A DNA stretch of 64,000 bases from Caulobacter sp. UNC279MFTsu5.1 (GTDB taxonomy: Bacteria > Pseudomonadota > Alphaproteobacteria > Caulobacterales > Caulobacteraceae). Under the pieces are notes generated by a model. The model was not told where the DNA came from. It ran no database searches and saw only the letters and a list, made by a program, of their open reading frames with translations. The stretch covers positions 1-64,000 of the forward strand of contig NZ_FORN01000032.1 of assembly GCF_900114015.1 (NCBI RefSeq), written 5' to 3'. A program made the position numbers and the translations under genes. Numbering within the stretch: position 1 is the first letter of the stretch; every line of letters starts with the position of its first letter. Of this stretch, positions 20,901-30,406 are shown piece by piece.

Positions 20901-21130
20901 TCCTGGGAAGGGCGCCCAAGCCTTGGGCGGGCGACGACATATTTGCCGGCATTCGCCCAATTCGTGGGCGAAGTTCGCCAAGTGGTCAGGCCAGACGCAA
21001 TCGGGCGCCCCGAACAACCGTTCGGGGCCTAGTCTCAGACTCACGAGGCCGGCTTTTCCGACCTTGCTCTGTGGCGTCTTCCCCGACGATGACTTGAAAG
21101 GCCGCGCGAGGATCGCGCGGCCTTCTTTTC
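20901..21130 (+). ncRNA. Structured intergenic region, candidate small RNA
   Basis: No credible ORF lies in this stretch. It contains two perfect hairpins, at 20952-20972 (7-bp stem TTCGCCC/GGGCGAA) and 21007-21028 (9-bp stem around the loop AACC), followed about 70 bp later by a perfect intrinsic terminator at 21097-21130. The layout (structured body plus terminator, not needed by the preceding gene alone) is compatible with a small RNA or a long 3' UTR of the mce-DUF1467 transcript. It does not show SRP RNA, RNase P RNA or tmRNA signatures. No convincing own promoter was found, so this is tentative. Confidence 0.25.
21097..21130 (+). terminator. Intrinsic terminator upstream of proS
   Basis: Perfect 10-bp GC-rich inverted repeat GGCCGCGCGA (21100-21109) / TCGCGCGGCC (21113-21122), loop GGA, followed by TTCTTTTC. 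It ends transcription coming from the mce-DUF1467 genes or from a putative small RNA. Confidence 0.8.
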
Positions 21131-21170
21131 CATGATCCGGGCGTCCGCAGCCATCTTTTCGCCGCGCGCG

Positions 21171-21200
21171 TTGCCAAGCTGACGCCCAAGCGGCTATCTC
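21171..21200 (+). promoter_or_regulatory. Predicted proS promoter
   Basis: TTGCCAA (21171-21177), 15-nt spacer, GCTATCTC (21193-21200), close to the Caulobacter housekeeping consensus. It lies just after the terminator and about 32 bp before the proS ATG, which fits a start of transcription near 21207. Confidence 0.42.
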
Positions 21201-21232
21201 AACGCCTCGAATTCCCCGGAGACGTCTCGTCC

Positions 21233-22558
21233 ATGCGCCTGTCGCGCTATTTCCTGCCCGTTCTGAAAGAAGCTCCCTCCGACGCCCAGATCGTTTCGCA
21301 CCAGCTGATGCTGCGCGCGGGCATGATCCGCCAGGAGGCGGCGGGGATCTACGCCTGGCTGCCGCTGGGCCTGAAGGTGCTCAACAAGGTCGAGCAGATC
21401 GTCCGCGAGGAGATGGACCGGGCCGGGGCCATCGAGCTGCTGATGCCGACCCTGCAACTGGCCGACCTGTGGCGCGAGTCGGGCCGCTATGACGCCTACG
21501 GCCCCGAGATGCTGCGCATCGTCGACCGCCACGAGCGCGAGCTGCTGTACGGGCCCACCAACGAGGAAATGGTCACCGAGATCTTCCGGGCCTATGTGAA
21601 GAGCTACAAGGACGTTCCCAAGAACCTCTACCACGTGCAGTGGAAGTTCCGCGACGAGCGCCGTCCGCGCTTCGGCGTGATGCGCGGCCGCGAGTTCCTG
21701 ATGAAGGACGCCTACAGCTTCGACCTCGACGCCGAGGGCGCGCGCAAGGCCTACAACCGCATGTTCGTGGCCTATCTGAACCTGTTCTCGCGCATGGGCC
21801 TGAAGGCCGTGCCGATGCGCGCCGACACCGGCCCGATCGGCGGCGACCTCAGCCACGAATTCATCGTCCTGGCCGACACCGGCGAGAGCGCCGTGTTCTG
21901 CCACAAGGATCTGGTCGAGATGCCCGCGCCCGGTCCGGATGTCGACTGGTACGGCGACCTGCAGCCGCTGGTGAACCAGCGCACGGCGCTCTACGCCGCC
22001 ACCGAGGAAATGCACGACGAGGCGGCCTTCGCCGCCCTGCCCGAGGGCGACCGCCTGTCGGCGCGCGGCATCGAGGTCGGCCACATCTTCTCGTTCGGGA
22101 CCAAGTATTCCGAGCCGATGAAGGCCCTGGTCACCGGGCCGGACGGCAAGGACGTGCCGGTGCAGATGGGCAGCTATGGCGTCGGCGTCTCGCGCCTGCT
22201 GGGCGCGATCATCGAGGCCAGCCACGACGAGGGCGGCATCATCTGGCCGGAAGCCGTCGCCCCGTTCGGCGTCGGGATCATCAACATGCGCCAAGGCGAC
22301 GCCGCCTGCGACGAGGCCTGTCAGACCGCCTACGAGGCGCTGAAGGCCGCCGGCCGCGATCCGCTGTACGACGACACCGACACCCGCGGCGGCGCCAAGT
22401 TCGCGACCATGGACCTGATCGGCGTGCCCTGGCAGCTGATCGTCGGCCCCAAGGGCCTGGCCGAGGGCGTGGTCGAGCTCAAGAACCGCAAGACCGGCGA
22501 ACGCCATTCCGCGCCGCTGGCCGATGTCATCGCCCAACTCTCGGGCAAGGCCGCCTGA
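21233..22558 (+). CDS. proS: Prolyl-tRNA synthetase (short, alphaproteobacterial type)
   Basis: Class II synthetase that charges tRNA-Pro. At 441 aa it is the short form that lacks the editing (INS) domain found between motifs 2 and 3 in E. coli ProRS (572 aa). Motif 2 ([21 protein letters not shown]) runs almost directly on to motif 3 ([17 protein letters not shown]), and the C-terminal anticodon-binding domain is present. The consequence, known for this group, is reliance on free-standing editing factors against mis-charged Ala-tRNA-Pro. The stop overlaps the lolC/E ATG by 1 bp. Confidence 0.96.
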   Translation: MRLSRYFLPVLKEAPSDAQIVSHQLMLRAGMIRQEAAGIYAWLPLGLKVLNKVEQIVREEMDRAGAIELLMPTLQLADLWRESGRYDAYGPEMLRIVDRHERELLYGPTNEEMVTEIFRAYVKSYKDVPKNLYHVQWKFRDERRPRFGVMRGREFLMKDAYSFDLDAEGARKAYNRMFVAYLNLFSRMGLKAVPMRADTGPIGGDLSHEFIVLADTGESAVFCHKDLVEMPAPGPDVDWYGDLQPLVNQRTALYAATEEMHDEAAFAALPEGDRLSARGIEVGHIFSFGTKYSEPMKALVTGPDGKDVPVQMGSYGVGVSRLLGAIIEASHDEGGIIWPEAVAPFGVGIINMRQGDAACDEACQTAYEALKAAGRDPLYDDTDTRGGAKFATMDLIGVPWQLIVGPKGLAEGVVELKNRKTGERHSAPLADVIAQLSGKAA

Positions 22559-23832
22559 TGGCCCTCGGCGCGGGTCCGTTCGGAACCTGGGAGCGCACCG
22601 TCGCCTGGCGGTACCTGCGCAACAAGCGCAAGAACGGCGGCGCGGCGGTGATCACCATCATTTCGTTCACGGCGGTGATGCTGGCGGTCTTCGCCCTGAT
22701 CACCGTGATGAGCGTCATGAACGGTTTTCGCGCCGAGCTTCTGGGCCGACTGCTGGGCTTCAACGGTCACGTCTACGCCCAGGGACCGCTGCTGAACGGA
22801 CCCGACCGCGACGGCGTCATCGGCCGCATCAAGGCCGTGCGCGGCGTCACCCAGGCCGCGCCGATGGTCGAGGCCCAGGCCATGGTCATCGGCCCCAGCC
22901 AGGTGTCCGGCGCCATCGTGCGCGGCGTGACCCCGGCCGACCTGCGGGGCATGAAGATGATCTCGTCCAATATCAAGCGCGGCTCTCTGGCCGGGTTCGG
23001 CGAGGGCGAGTACGGCGGCGACATGGTGCTGATCGGCGACCGCATGGCCCGTAATCTCGGCCTGTCGGTGGGCGACGCCATCACCCTGATCTCGCCCTCC
23101 GGCCCGGCCACGGCGTTCGGGACCTCGACGCGCGAGAAGGACTATACGGTCGGCGGCATCTTCAGCGTCGGCATGAGTCAGTTCGACGAGAGCTTCGTCT
23201 ACATGGCGCTGCCTCAGGCCCAGCTGTTCTTCGGCAGGGACACCTCGATCGACTATGTCGAGATCAAGGTCGCCGATCCGGACAAGGCCAAGGAGATCAA
23301 GCCGATCATCGAGCAGGCCAGCGGCCCGGGCACCTTCGTCCAGGACTGGATGGACAAGAACGCCAGCTACTTCAACGCCCTGCAGGTCGAGCGCAAGGTG
23401 ATGCGGCTGATCCTGTTCATCGTCGTGGCCATCGCCACCCTGAATATCATCTCGGCCCTGGTCATGTTGGTGAAGAACAAGAGCCGCGACATCGCCATCC
23501 TGCGCACCATCGGCGCCAGCCAGGCCGCGATCCTGCGGATCTTCGTCATGGCCGGCGCCGCGATCGGCCTGTCGGGCACCCTGGCGGGGCTGCTGCTCGG
23601 GGTGTTGTTCTGCGCCAACATCGCCGCCATCCAGAATTTCGTGGAGTGGGTGAGCGGTACGGCGGTGTTCAGTGCGGACGTCTACTTCCTGGCCCACATC
23701 CCGGCCAAGATCGACTGGGCCGAGGTCGGGGTGATCGTCGCCATAACGACCCTGCTCAGCGTGTTGGCCGCCCTGTTGCCGGCGCTCTGGGCCTCTCGGC
23801 TCGATCCCGTCGAGGCCCTTCGCTATGAGTAG
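22558..23832 (+). CDS. lolC: Lipoprotein-releasing ABC transporter permease (LolC/LolE family)
   Basis: Inner-membrane permease that extracts outer-membrane lipoproteins for hand-off to LolA. The 424-aa protein has the family architecture: N-terminal WRYLRNKRKNGG and first helix (about 30-55), a large periplasmic domain (about 60-275), and three C-terminal helices with the FtsX-type region (KNKSRDIAILRTIGA). Only one permease gene is present, so the complex is probably a homodimer of a LolF-type protein rather than LolC plus LolE. The ATG overlaps the proS stop; the end overlaps lolD by 8 bp. Confidence 0.93.
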   Translation: MALGAGPFGTWERTVAWRYLRNKRKNGGAAVITIISFTAVMLAVFALITVMSVMNGFRAELLGRLLGFNGHVYAQGPLLNGPDRDGVIGRIKAVRGVTQAAPMVEAQAMVIGPSQVSGAIVRGVTPADLRGMKMISSNIKRGSLAGFGEGEYGGDMVLIGDRMARNLGLSVGDAITLISPSGPATAFGTSTREKDYTVGGIFSVGMSQFDESFVYMALPQAQLFFGRDTSIDYVEIKVADPDKAKEIKPIIEQASGPGTFVQDWMDKNASYFNALQVERKVMRLILFIVVAIATLNIISALVMLVKNKSRDIAILRTIGASQAAILRIFVMAGAAIGLSGTLAGLLLGVLFCANIAAIQNFVEWVSGTAVFSADVYFLAHIPAKIDWAEVGVIVAITTLLSVLAALLPALWASRLDPVEALRYE

Positions 23833-24511
23833 CCCCGTCCTGGCCCTGCGCGGCGTCGAGCGCACCTATGTCACCGAGGCCGGCGCCCTGAACGTGCTGC
23901 GCGGCGTCGACCTGGACGTCTATCCCGGCGAGGTGGTCGGGCTGATCGGTCCGTCCGGCTCGGGCAAGTCGTCGCTGCTGCACGCGGCCGGCCTGCTGGA
24001 GCGGCCGAACGCCGGGATCATCGCCCTGGACGGCCGCGACTGCTCCAAGCTGTCCGAGCGCCAGCGCACCAAGGCGCGGCTGTCGACGGTCGGCTTCGTC
24101 TACCAGTTCCACCATCTGCTGCCCGAGTTCAGCGCCCTGGACAACGTGGCCATGCCGGCCATGATCGCTGGCAAGGGCCGGGGCGAGGCGCGCGCCGCCG
24201 CCGAGGTGATGCTGGAGCAGCTGGGCCTGGCCGAGCGCATCGAGCATCAGCCGGGCCAGATGTCGGGCGGCGAGCAGCAGCGGGTGGCCATCGCCCGCGC
24301 CCTGGCCAACCATCCGAAGCTTTTGCTGGCCGACGAGCCGACCGGCAACCTCGACCCGGCCAATTCGGCGGCGGTGTTCCAGGCCCTGTACGACCAGGCC
24401 CGGCGCCGGGGCGTGGCGGCCTTGATCGCCACCCACAACATGGAGCTGGCCCGCTACATGGACCGGGTCTTCGCCCTGAAGGACGGCCACCTGGTGGCGC
24501 AGTCCTTCTAA
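23825..24511 (+). CDS. lolD: Lipoprotein-releasing ABC transporter ATP-binding protein
   Basis: ATPase partner of the preceding permease. The 228 aa include Walker A GPSGSGKS (42-49), Q-loop YQFHHLLPEFSALDNV, signature MSGGEQQR (146-153), Walker B LLLADEPTGNLD (167-178) and the H-loop THNMELA. The HHLLPEFSALDNV segment is typical of LolD. Translation is coupled to the permease by an 8-bp overlap. The stop overlaps, tail to tail, the stop of the opposite-strand nucleoside hydrolase by 4 bp. Confidence 0.95.
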   Translation: MSSPVLALRGVERTYVTEAGALNVLRGVDLDVYPGEVVGLIGPSGSGKSSLLHAAGLLERPNAGIIALDGRDCSKLSERQRTKARLSTVGFVYQFHHLLPEFSALDNVAMPAMIAGKGRGEARAAAEVMLEQLGLAERIEHQPGQMSGGEQQRVAIARALANHPKLLLADEPTGNLDPANSAAVFQALYDQARRRGVAALIATHNMELARYMDRVFALKDGHLVAQSF

Positions 24512-25467
24512 AGCAGAGCGTCGCGCATCGCCGCGTAGAACCCGGCCTGGTCGATCTTCTTGATCACCCGCGCGTTCGGGAGGCGGCGCTTCAGGGCCGG
24601 ATCCGCCACCTCGATGTCGGGCAGGATGGGGTGCGAGACGCTGAGATAGCCGCGCGTCAGCTCGCCCATCGTCTCGACGTCGACCGCGGCCATTTCCGAC
24701 TCCAGGATCAGGCCCTCGTCCAGCGCCACGGCGCAGGTCAGGGCGTCGGGATGCAGGCTGCCGTCGAGGCCCTGCGTCTGCTGGGCGAAGGCCAGGGACG
24801 TGCGGTTGACCTTGGTGAAGAACGCCGCGCGCGGCGTGCCCAGGGCGTCCAGCGCCGCCAGCTGCTCCACGGTCAGCAGGCCGTCCCGCAAGGTTTCGGT
24901 CCAGGTGACGAGGCTGGTCGGGAAGCCGGCGTTGATCACGATCTTGGCTGCTTCCGGGTCGACATAGAGATTGTACTCGGCCGCCGGGGTGACGTTGCCC
25001 ACGCCGTTGTCGGTTCCGCCCATGATCCACAGATGCTTGACGGCCTGGGCGATGCGCGGCTCGCGCAGATAGGCCAGGGCGATGTTGGTCAGGGCGGCCT
25101 GGGCGATCAGGGTGATCTCGCCGGGCGCGGCCATCACCCGCCGCACGATCTCGTCGGCCGCGTGGCCGGGGGAGGGGCGTTGGACGGCTTTCGGAAGGCC
25201 GCTGTCGCTCATGCCGTCGGCCCCGAACACATAGGCCGCGTCCAGCGGCGCGCGCGTGAACGGTCGCTGGGCGCCCAGATAGACCGGAACCTCGCCGCCG
25301 CGCCCGCAGGCTTCCAGGGTCGCCAGGGCGTTCTCGGCGTGCTGCTCGAAACCGACATTGCCGTGGGCGATGGTGATGGCCTCGACCGTCACGCCCGGAC
25401 GGCGCAGGGCGAGCATCAGGGAGAACACGTCGTCCCCGGCGGTGTCGGTGTCGATGATCAGGCGCAT
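24508..25467 (-). CDS. Inosine-uridine preferring nucleoside hydrolase family protein
   Basis: Hydrolyses the N-glycosidic bond of nucleosides (purine/pyrimidine salvage). The 319-aa protein begins [13 protein letters not shown]; the DTDTAGDD calcium/ribose-binding signature at residues 6-13 fixes the start at 25467, even though the frame is open 48 codons further upstream. Other family features are the [14 protein letters not shown] and [18 protein letters not shown] segments and the later conserved Asp ([13 protein letters not shown]). Substrate preference cannot be told from sequence. It is a monocistronic gene divergent from sidA-dnaE and convergent with lolD. Confidence 0.92.
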   Translation of the reverse strand: MRLIIDTDTAGDDVFSLMLALRRPGVTVEAITIAHGNVGFEQHAENALATLEACGRGGEVPVYLGAQRPFTRAPLDAAYVFGADGMSDSGLPKAVQRPSPGHAADEIVRRVMAAPGEITLIAQAALTNIALAYLREPRIAQAVKHLWIMGGTDNGVGNVTPAAEYNLYVDPEAAKIVINAGFPTSLVTWTETLRDGLLTVEQLAALDALGTPRAAFFTKVNRTSLAFAQQTQGLDGSLHPDALTCAVALDEGLILESEMAAVDVETMGELTRGYLSVSHPILPDIEVADPALKRRLPNARVIKKIDQAGFYAAMRDALL

Positions 25468-25583
25468 GGCGGCGATCTGCGCCGATCCGCGCGCCAAATC
25501 CACCGGAAAAGCGGGCCGCGACCCATCGGCGCAGATCGCGCGACAAAAAAGCGCGCGATCGAACACGGGTCTCTTGCGGATGG

Positions 25584-25598
25584 GAACAAAAGTGGAAT
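25584..25598 (+). promoter_or_regulatory. Predicted LexA (SOS) box upstream of sidA
   Basis: GAAC-N7-GAAT, the reverse complement of the alphaproteobacterial LexA site GTTC-N7-GTTC with one mismatch. It lies between a plausible -35 (TTGCGGA, 25574-25580) and -10 (TATAGAAC, 25598-25605), so LexA binding would block the promoter. About 37 bp separate it from the sidA ATG. Confidence 0.65.
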
Positions 25599-25634
25599 AT
25601 AGAACAAACAAGCAACGACCGCAGGAGGGTTCCC

Positions 25635-25724
25635 ATGGTCCGTATCGCGCGTGAGTCTTTGGCGCTTGTATCTGTCGTCAGCTTCGTCTGGATGATGTGC
25701 CAGGTCGCCCAGCTGGTGGCCTGA
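25635..25724 (+). CDS. sidA: 29-aa membrane peptide, probable SOS-induced cell-division inhibitor SidA
   Basis: A 29-codon ORF with a strong ribosome-binding site (GGAGGG) 5 bp before its ATG. The peptide has a short N-terminus MVRIARES, with two Arg and one Glu, and one membrane helix (about 8-29) containing WMM and a single Cys. Known biology: in Caulobacter crescentus SidA is a 29-aa inner-membrane peptide, induced by LexA release on DNA damage, that blocks division through FtsW/FtsN. Here the exact length, the single-span layout, the SOS-type box in its promoter and its place directly before dnaE all fit. Assignment is by these features, not by alignment. dnaE starts 24 bp downstream. Confidence 0.78.
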   Translation: MVRIARESLALVSVVSFVWMMCQVAQLVA

Positions 25725-25748
25725 GTCGCGAAAGCATGAGGTGCGGTG

Positions 25749-28700
25749 ATGTCGGGCAGTGAAGGTCAGGGTTTCGTCCACCTTCGCGTGCGTTCGGCCT
25801 ATTCGCTGCTGGAAGGCGCCATCAAGGCCGACAAGATTCCCGGCATGGCCGCGGCGGCCGGCATGCCGGCGGCGGGGCTGGTGGACCGCAACAACCTGTT
25901 CGGGGCGCTCGAATATTCCATCTACTCCAAGGACTACGGGGTCCAGCCGATCATCGGCTGCGCCCTGGCGGTGTCGGGCGTGGGGGCTGGGCCGACCGAG
26001 CGCTGGGCCCGCACGCCGACCATCACCCTGCTGGTCCAGAACGAGCGGGGCTATCTAAACCTCTCGGAACTGTCGTCCCTGGCCTATCTGGAAAGCGGCG
26101 AGATGGCCGAGCCGGTCGTGCCGTGGGCCAAGGTGGTCGAGCACGCCGAGGGGCTGATCCTGCTGTCGGGCGGCACGGACGGCCCGGTCGACGCCCTGCT
26201 GGCCGCCGGCAAGACCGCCGAGGGCGAGGCCGCCCTGGCCGAGATGCAGCGGGTGTTCGGCGACCGCTTCTATGTCGAGCTGCAGCGCCACGGCCTGCCG
26301 CGCCAGGCCGCCGCCGAGCCGGGCCTGGTCCACTGGGCCTACGAGAACGACGCGCCGCTGGTCGCCACCAACGACGTCTATTACGCCAAGCCCGCCCTGT
26401 ACGACGCCCACGACGCCCTGCTGTGCATCTCCGACGGCGCCTTCGTCGGCCAGGACGAGCGGCGGCGCGTGACGCCCGAGCACTGGTTCAAGCCGGCCGA
26501 GGATATGCGCAAGCTGTTCGCCGACCTGCCGGAGGCCTGCGACAACACCCTCGACATCGCCCGCCGCTGCGCCTTCATGGTGCACAAGCGCGATCCGATC
26601 CTGCCCAGCTTCCCCACCGGCGACGGCCGCAGCGAGCCGGAGGAGCTGACCCACCAGGCCGAGGAAGGGCTGCGCAGGCGCCTGGCGGCGCTGTCCGAAC
26701 TGGCCGCGCCGGAGGAGGAGTACTGGGAACGGCTGAGGTTCGAGCTCGGCATCATCATCAAGATGGGCTTCCCGGGCTACTTCCTGATCGTGTCCGACTT
26801 CATCAAGTGGGGCAAGGAGCACGGCATTCCGGTGGGGCCGGGACGGGGTTCGGGCGCCGGCTCGCTGGTGGCCTGGGTGCTGACCATCACCGACCTGGAC
26901 CCGCTGCGCTTCGGCCTGCTGTTCGAGCGCTTCCTCAATCCGGAGCGGGTGTCGATGCCCGACTTCGACGTCGACTTCTGCCAGGAGCGCCGCGAAGAGG
27001 TGATCTCCTATGTGCAGGAGAAGTACGGCCGCGACCGCGTGGCCCAGATCATCACCTTCGGCTCGCTGCAGGCCCGCGCCGTGCTGCGCGACGTCGGCCG
27101 GGTGATGCAGCTGCCGCTGGGCCTGGTCGACCGGCTCTGCAAGATGGTGCCCAACAACCCGGCCGCGCCGGTGACCCTGGCCCAGGCCATCGACATCGAG
27201 CCGCGCCTGAAGCAGGCCCGTGACGAGGACGCCAACGTCAAGGCCTGCCTGGACGTGGCCCTGCAGCTGGAGGGTCTGTTCCGCAACGCCTCGACCCACG
27301 CCGCCGGCGTGGTGATCGGCGACCGGCCCCTGACGCAGCTGACCCCCCTCTACAAGGATCCGCGCTCGGACCTGCCGGCCACCCAGTTCAACATGAAGTG
27401 GGTCGAGAGCGCCGGCCTGGTGAAGTTCGACTTTCTGGGCCTGAAGACCCTGACGGTGCTGGATCGGGCGGTGAAGCATCTGGCCAAGCGTGGCATGGTT
27501 GTCGACCTGGGCCAGCTGCCGTTCGACGACGCCAAGACCTACGAGCTTCTCGCCTCCGGCCAGACGGTCGGCGTGTTCCAGCTGGAAAGCCAGGGCATGC
27601 GCGACACCCTGCGCAAGATGCGCTGCAGCTCGATCGAGGAGATCACCGCGCTGATCTCGCTGTACCGCCCGGGGCCGATGGACAACATCGACACCTTCGT
27701 GGACTGCAAGTTCGGCCGCAAGCCCGTCGACAACCTGCACCCCTCGCTGGAGAAGGTGCTGAAGGAGACCTACGGCGTCATCGTCTACCAGGAACAGGTG
27801 ATGCAGATCGCCCAGATCCTGGCCGGCTACAGCCTGGGCGAGGCCGACCTCCTGCGCCGGGCCATGGGCAAGAAGAAGAAAGAGGAGATGGATCTCCAGA
27901 AGATCCGTTTCGTCGCCGGGGCCAAGGAAAAGGGCGTCCCGGAGGATCAGTCCGGCTCGATCTTCGAACTGGTGGCCAAGTTCGCCGGCTACGGCTTCAA
28001 CAAGTCGCACGCCGCCGCCTACGCCCTGATTTCGTACCAGACGGGCTGGCTGAAGGCCAATACGCCGGTCGAGTTCCTGGCCGCTTCGATGAGCCTGGAT
28101 CTGTCCAACACCGACAAGCTGGCGGTCTTCCACCAGGACGCCCGGCGCTTCGACATCACCGTGCGCCCGCCGGACGTCAACCGCTCGGGCGCCGACTTCG
28201 AGGTCGAGAACGGCGAGGTGCTGTACGCCCTGGGCGCCGTGCGCAACGTCGGTCTCGAAGCCATGAAGCACTTGGTCGCTGTGCGCGAGGAGGGCGGGCC
28301 GTTTCGCGACATCTTCGACTTCGTCGAGCGGGTCGATCCCAAGCTGGTCAACAAGCGGGCGATCGAGAACCTGGCCCGGGCCGGGGCCTTCGACTCCATC
28401 CATAAGAACCGCGCCCAGATTTTCGCCTCGGCCGACGTGTTGATCGCCCACGGCCAGAGCATCGCCGCCGACCGCCAGGGCGGCCAGCACGCCCTGTTCG
28501 GCGGCGATCCGGCCGCCGGCCGGCCGCGCCTGAAGAAGACCGAGCCCTGGACGCAGGTCGACCTGCTGGACGAGGAGCTGGCCGCGGTCGGCTTCTACCT
28601 GACCGGCCACCCGCTGGACGACATGGTCGGGGTGCTGCGCCGTCGCCGCACGGCCATGTTGACCGAGGTCATCCCCCGGGCGGAGGCGGGCATGGAGGCC

Positions 28701-29183
28701 TTCCGCATGTGCGGCGTGGTTCGTCGCCGCCAGGAGCGCGCCTCGCAGAGCGGCGAGCGCTTCGCCTTCGTCTCGCTGTCGGATCCCAGCGGCGAGTACG
28801 AGGTGCTGTTTCCGCCTGAAGCCCTGCGCAAGTGCCGCGAGGTGCTCGAGCCGGGCAAGGCGGTGTCGATCAAGGTCCGCGCCAAGGCCCGCGACGGCGA
28901 GGTGCGGTTCTTCGGCGACGACGCCGAGCCGATTGAGAAGGCCATCGAGAACATGGTGGCGGGCCTGCGCCTGCACCTGTCGCCCTCGGCCACCGAGATC
29001 GAGGCCCTGAAGAAGCGGCTGGAGCCGGCCGCCTCGCCGCGCGGCGGCGAGGTCAGCCTGATCGCCGCCCTGGGCGGCGGCCGTGAGATCGAGATGAAGC
29101 TGCCCGGCCGCTACACCCTCGACGCCGCCCTGCGCGGCGCCCTGAAGACCGCGCCCGGCGTGGCGTTGTTGGAAGACGTCTGA
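25749..29183 (+). CDS. dnaE: DNA polymerase III subunit alpha
   Basis: Replicative polymerase catalytic subunit, 1144 aa. Domains in order: PHP (from [21 protein letters not shown]), palm with [16 protein letters not shown] and the catalytic DFDVDF (405-410), fingers/thumb with [21 protein letters not shown], a tandem helix-hairpin-helix region, and an OB domain ([15 protein letters not shown]). The full-length PHP and C-terminal segments mark it as DnaE1, not the mutasome enzyme DnaE2. The ATG at 25749 is chosen over an adjacent GTG at 25746. It is close downstream of sidA, so an SOS-type promoter may contribute to its transcription. Confidence 0.96.
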   Translation: MSGSEGQGFVHLRVRSAYSLLEGAIKADKIPGMAAAAGMPAAGLVDRNNLFGALEYSIYSKDYGVQPIIGCALAVSGVGAGPTERWARTPTITLLVQNERGYLNLSELSSLAYLESGEMAEPVVPWAKVVEHAEGLILLSGGTDGPVDALLAAGKTAEGEAALAEMQRVFGDRFYVELQRHGLPRQAAAEPGLVHWAYENDAPLVATNDVYYAKPALYDAHDALLCISDGAFVGQDERRRVTPEHWFKPAEDMRKLFADLPEACDNTLDIARRCAFMVHKRDPILPSFPTGDGRSEPEELTHQAEEGLRRRLAALSELAAPEEEYWERLRFELGIIIKMGFPGYFLIVSDFIKWGKEHGIPVGPGRGSGAGSLVAWVLTITDLDPLRFGLLFERFLNPERVSMPDFDVDFCQERREEVISYVQEKYGRDRVAQIITFGSLQARAVLRDVGRVMQLPLGLVDRLCKMVPNNPAAPVTLAQAIDIEPRLKQARDEDANVKACLDVALQLEGLFRNASTHAAGVVIGDRPLTQLTPLYKDPRSDLPATQFNMKWVESAGLVKFDFLGLKTLTVLDRAVKHLAKRGMVVDLGQLPFDDAKTYELLASGQTVGVFQLESQGMRDTLRKMRCSSIEEITALISLYRPGPMDNIDTFVDCKFGRKPVDNLHPSLEKVLKETYGVIVYQEQVMQIAQILAGYSLGEADLLRRAMGKKKKEEMDLQKIRFVAGAKEKGVPEDQSGSIFELVAKFAGYGFNKSHAAAYALISYQTGWLKANTPVEFLAASMSLDLSNTDKLAVFHQDARRFDITVRPPDVNRSGADFEVENGEVLYALGAVRNVGLEAMKHLVAVREEGGPFRDIFDFVERVDPKLVNKRAIENLARAGAFDSIHKNRAQIFASADVLIAHGQSIAADRQGGQHALFGGDPAAGRPRLKKTEPWTQVDLLDEELAAVGFYLTGHPLDDMVGVLRRRRTAMLTEVIPRAEAGMEAFRMCGVVRRRQERASQSGERFAFVSLSDPSGEYEVLFPPEALRKCREVLEPGKAVSIKVRAKARDGEVRFFGDDAEPIEKAIENMVAGLRLHLSPSATEIEALKKRLEPAASPRGGEVSLIAALGGGREIEMKLPGRYTLDAALRGALKTAPGVALLEDV

Positions 29184-29357
29184 TGCGGACGGCCCCCGCC
29201 AACCCACGCGGTCATGGCGGCGGGGCGGTGGGCCGAGCGGCGCGGGGAGATGGTCGCCGATGGGATTCTGAGGGGCGTGTTCCGGACACAGAACTGCGCC
29301 CGCCGTGTAGGGGGCAGGCGGTCGGTTTGATCTTGGGCTTGCCCGCAGGGGAGGGAG

Positions 29358-29675
29358 ATGATGGACGCGCTTGGTGTTCCGCCGGCGGCGTTGCGCGACA
29401 CCGACGCGCTGGAGCTGGCCCGCGTCTGGATCGCCGAGCAGGGGCTGCACTGTTCCCTGCGGGTGGGGCTTTATGCCGGCGACGGCGTGTCCCGGGAGAC
29501 GGCGGCCTGGGGCGTCGTCCTGGCCGACCTGGCGGGACACGTCGCCGACGCGCTGAGCGCCGAAGGCATGGGATCCCGAGAGAACCTGCTGGACGCGCTG
29601 GCCGAACGTTTCAACGACGAGATGATTTCCCCCTCGTCCGAACGGAGAGGCGGAAGGGGCGTGAAGGCGGACTGA
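29358..29675 (+). CDS. DUF5076 domain-containing protein
   Basis: A 105-aa protein with strong ribosome-binding site GGGAGGGAG just before tandem ATG codons (29358 and 29361; either may be used). The body, ALELARVWIAEQGLHCSLRVGLY then WGVVLADLAGHVADAL and RENLLDALAERFNDE, fits DUF5076, a short alphaproteobacterial family of unknown function. The Ser/Arg/Gly-rich tail after residue 90 is probably unstructured. It stands alone between dnaE and a GFA-family gene; the 174 bp before it hold no other gene. Confidence 0.75.
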   Translation: MMDALGVPPAALRDTDALELARVWIAEQGLHCSLRVGLYAGDGVSRETAAWGVVLADLAGHVADALSAEGMGSRENLLDALAERFNDEMISPSSERRGGRGVKAD

Positions 29676-29852
29676 CACCCCCATGGCCGTATTGCGCGTT
29701 TGAAGTGAAAGCCGGTTTGTCGGCGACGGGCCGGGTGGTCGAGCGGATCTGAAACCGGTGGATCGCGTCGGACTTGGAGTACGCCCACGCCATCGTGTCG
29801 TCGGTCGGACGCGCAAGGCGCGGCGATCCTGTGAGTTAGGAGAGGAAACCCC

Positions 29853-30203
29853 ATGGCCAGACATGAAGGCGGCTGCCAGTGCGGCGCGGTGCGCTATGCG
29901 GTGGATGTCGAACTGGACAATCTGATCACCTGCAACTGCTCGCGGTGCGGCAAGCTGGGCTCGGTGCTGGCCTTCGCGCCGGCCTCGGCGTTCGAGTTGA
30001 AGCAGGGCCAGGACGCCCTGACCGAATTCCGCTTCAACACCCACAGGATCTCGCACCTGTTCTGCCGGACCTGCGGCATCCAATCCTTTGGCCGCGGGGT
30101 CGGACCGGACGGAGCCGAGACGGCGGCGATCAATGTCCGCTGCCTGGACGACGTGGACGTCTTCGCCCTGGAGCCCCGCAAGTTTGACGGCAAGTCGCGC
30201 TAG
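29853..30203 (+). CDS. GFA family (CENP-V/Gfa-like) zinc protein
   Basis: A 116-aa protein of the GFA/CENP-V fold, named for glutathione-dependent formaldehyde-activating enzyme. The zinc-binding cysteines are all present: Cys8, Cys10 (GGCQCGAVRY), Cys27, Cys29, Cys32 (CNCSRCG), Cys71, Cys74 (CRTCG). The presence of the fold does not prove formaldehyde chemistry; many members are uncharacterised. TTAGGAGAGG precedes the ATG. A second, divergent member lies at 55538-55960. Confidence 0.88.
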   Translation: MARHEGGCQCGAVRYAVDVELDNLITCNCSRCGKLGSVLAFAPASAFELKQGQDALTEFRFNTHRISHLFCRTCGIQSFGRGVGPDGAETAAINVRCLDDVDVFALEPRKFDGKSR

Positions 30204-30237
30204 GGCGTGTCGGGGCGGACGCAGCCGCCCGCGCCGC

Positions 30238-30345
30238 CTAGAGCATCGTGCGGAAAAGTGGAGACCGGTTTTCCGCGAAAACGCTGCGAAAACAAAAGGT
30301 TAGAGCGGGCCGTGCGATTCCTGCATCGCGCGACTTGCTCTAACC
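30238..30345. repeat. Alphaproteobacterial intergenic repeat element
   Basis: The stretch CTAGAGCATCGTGCGGAAAA, the segment around GGTTTTCCGC, and a terminal 19-bp imperfect palindrome (30299-30317 pairing with 30326-30344, GTTAGAGC...GCTCTAAC, one mismatch plus G-U pairs) match a dispersed element I recall from intergenic regions of many alphaproteobacteria. It could fold into two hairpins in RNA. It separates two co-directional genes and may serve as a processing or termination site. Copy number in this genome cannot be judged from one window. Confidence 0.65.
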
Positions 30346-30406
30346 CGCTCCGACTGGTTCCGCGATCCCGTCCGGGCTAGACCTCGTCCCCGGGGGACGA
30401 CGAACC

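Noticed and set aside
20951..21060. Possible SRP, RNase P or 6S RNA in the mce-proS spacer
   Set aside because: None of the diagnostic conserved motifs is present (for example the GGAAGGAAGC SRP loop), so only a generic small-RNA candidate is reported.
25746..25748. GTG directly before the dnaE ATG as the start codon
   Set aside because: The adjacent ATG at 25749 is the better initiation codon; the difference is one residue.
26055..30083. A 1342-codon minus-strand open frame over dnaE and the GFA gene
   Set aside because: Antisense shadow of dnaE codon bias. It crosses several independent plus-strand genes and intergenic DNA, and shows no domain.
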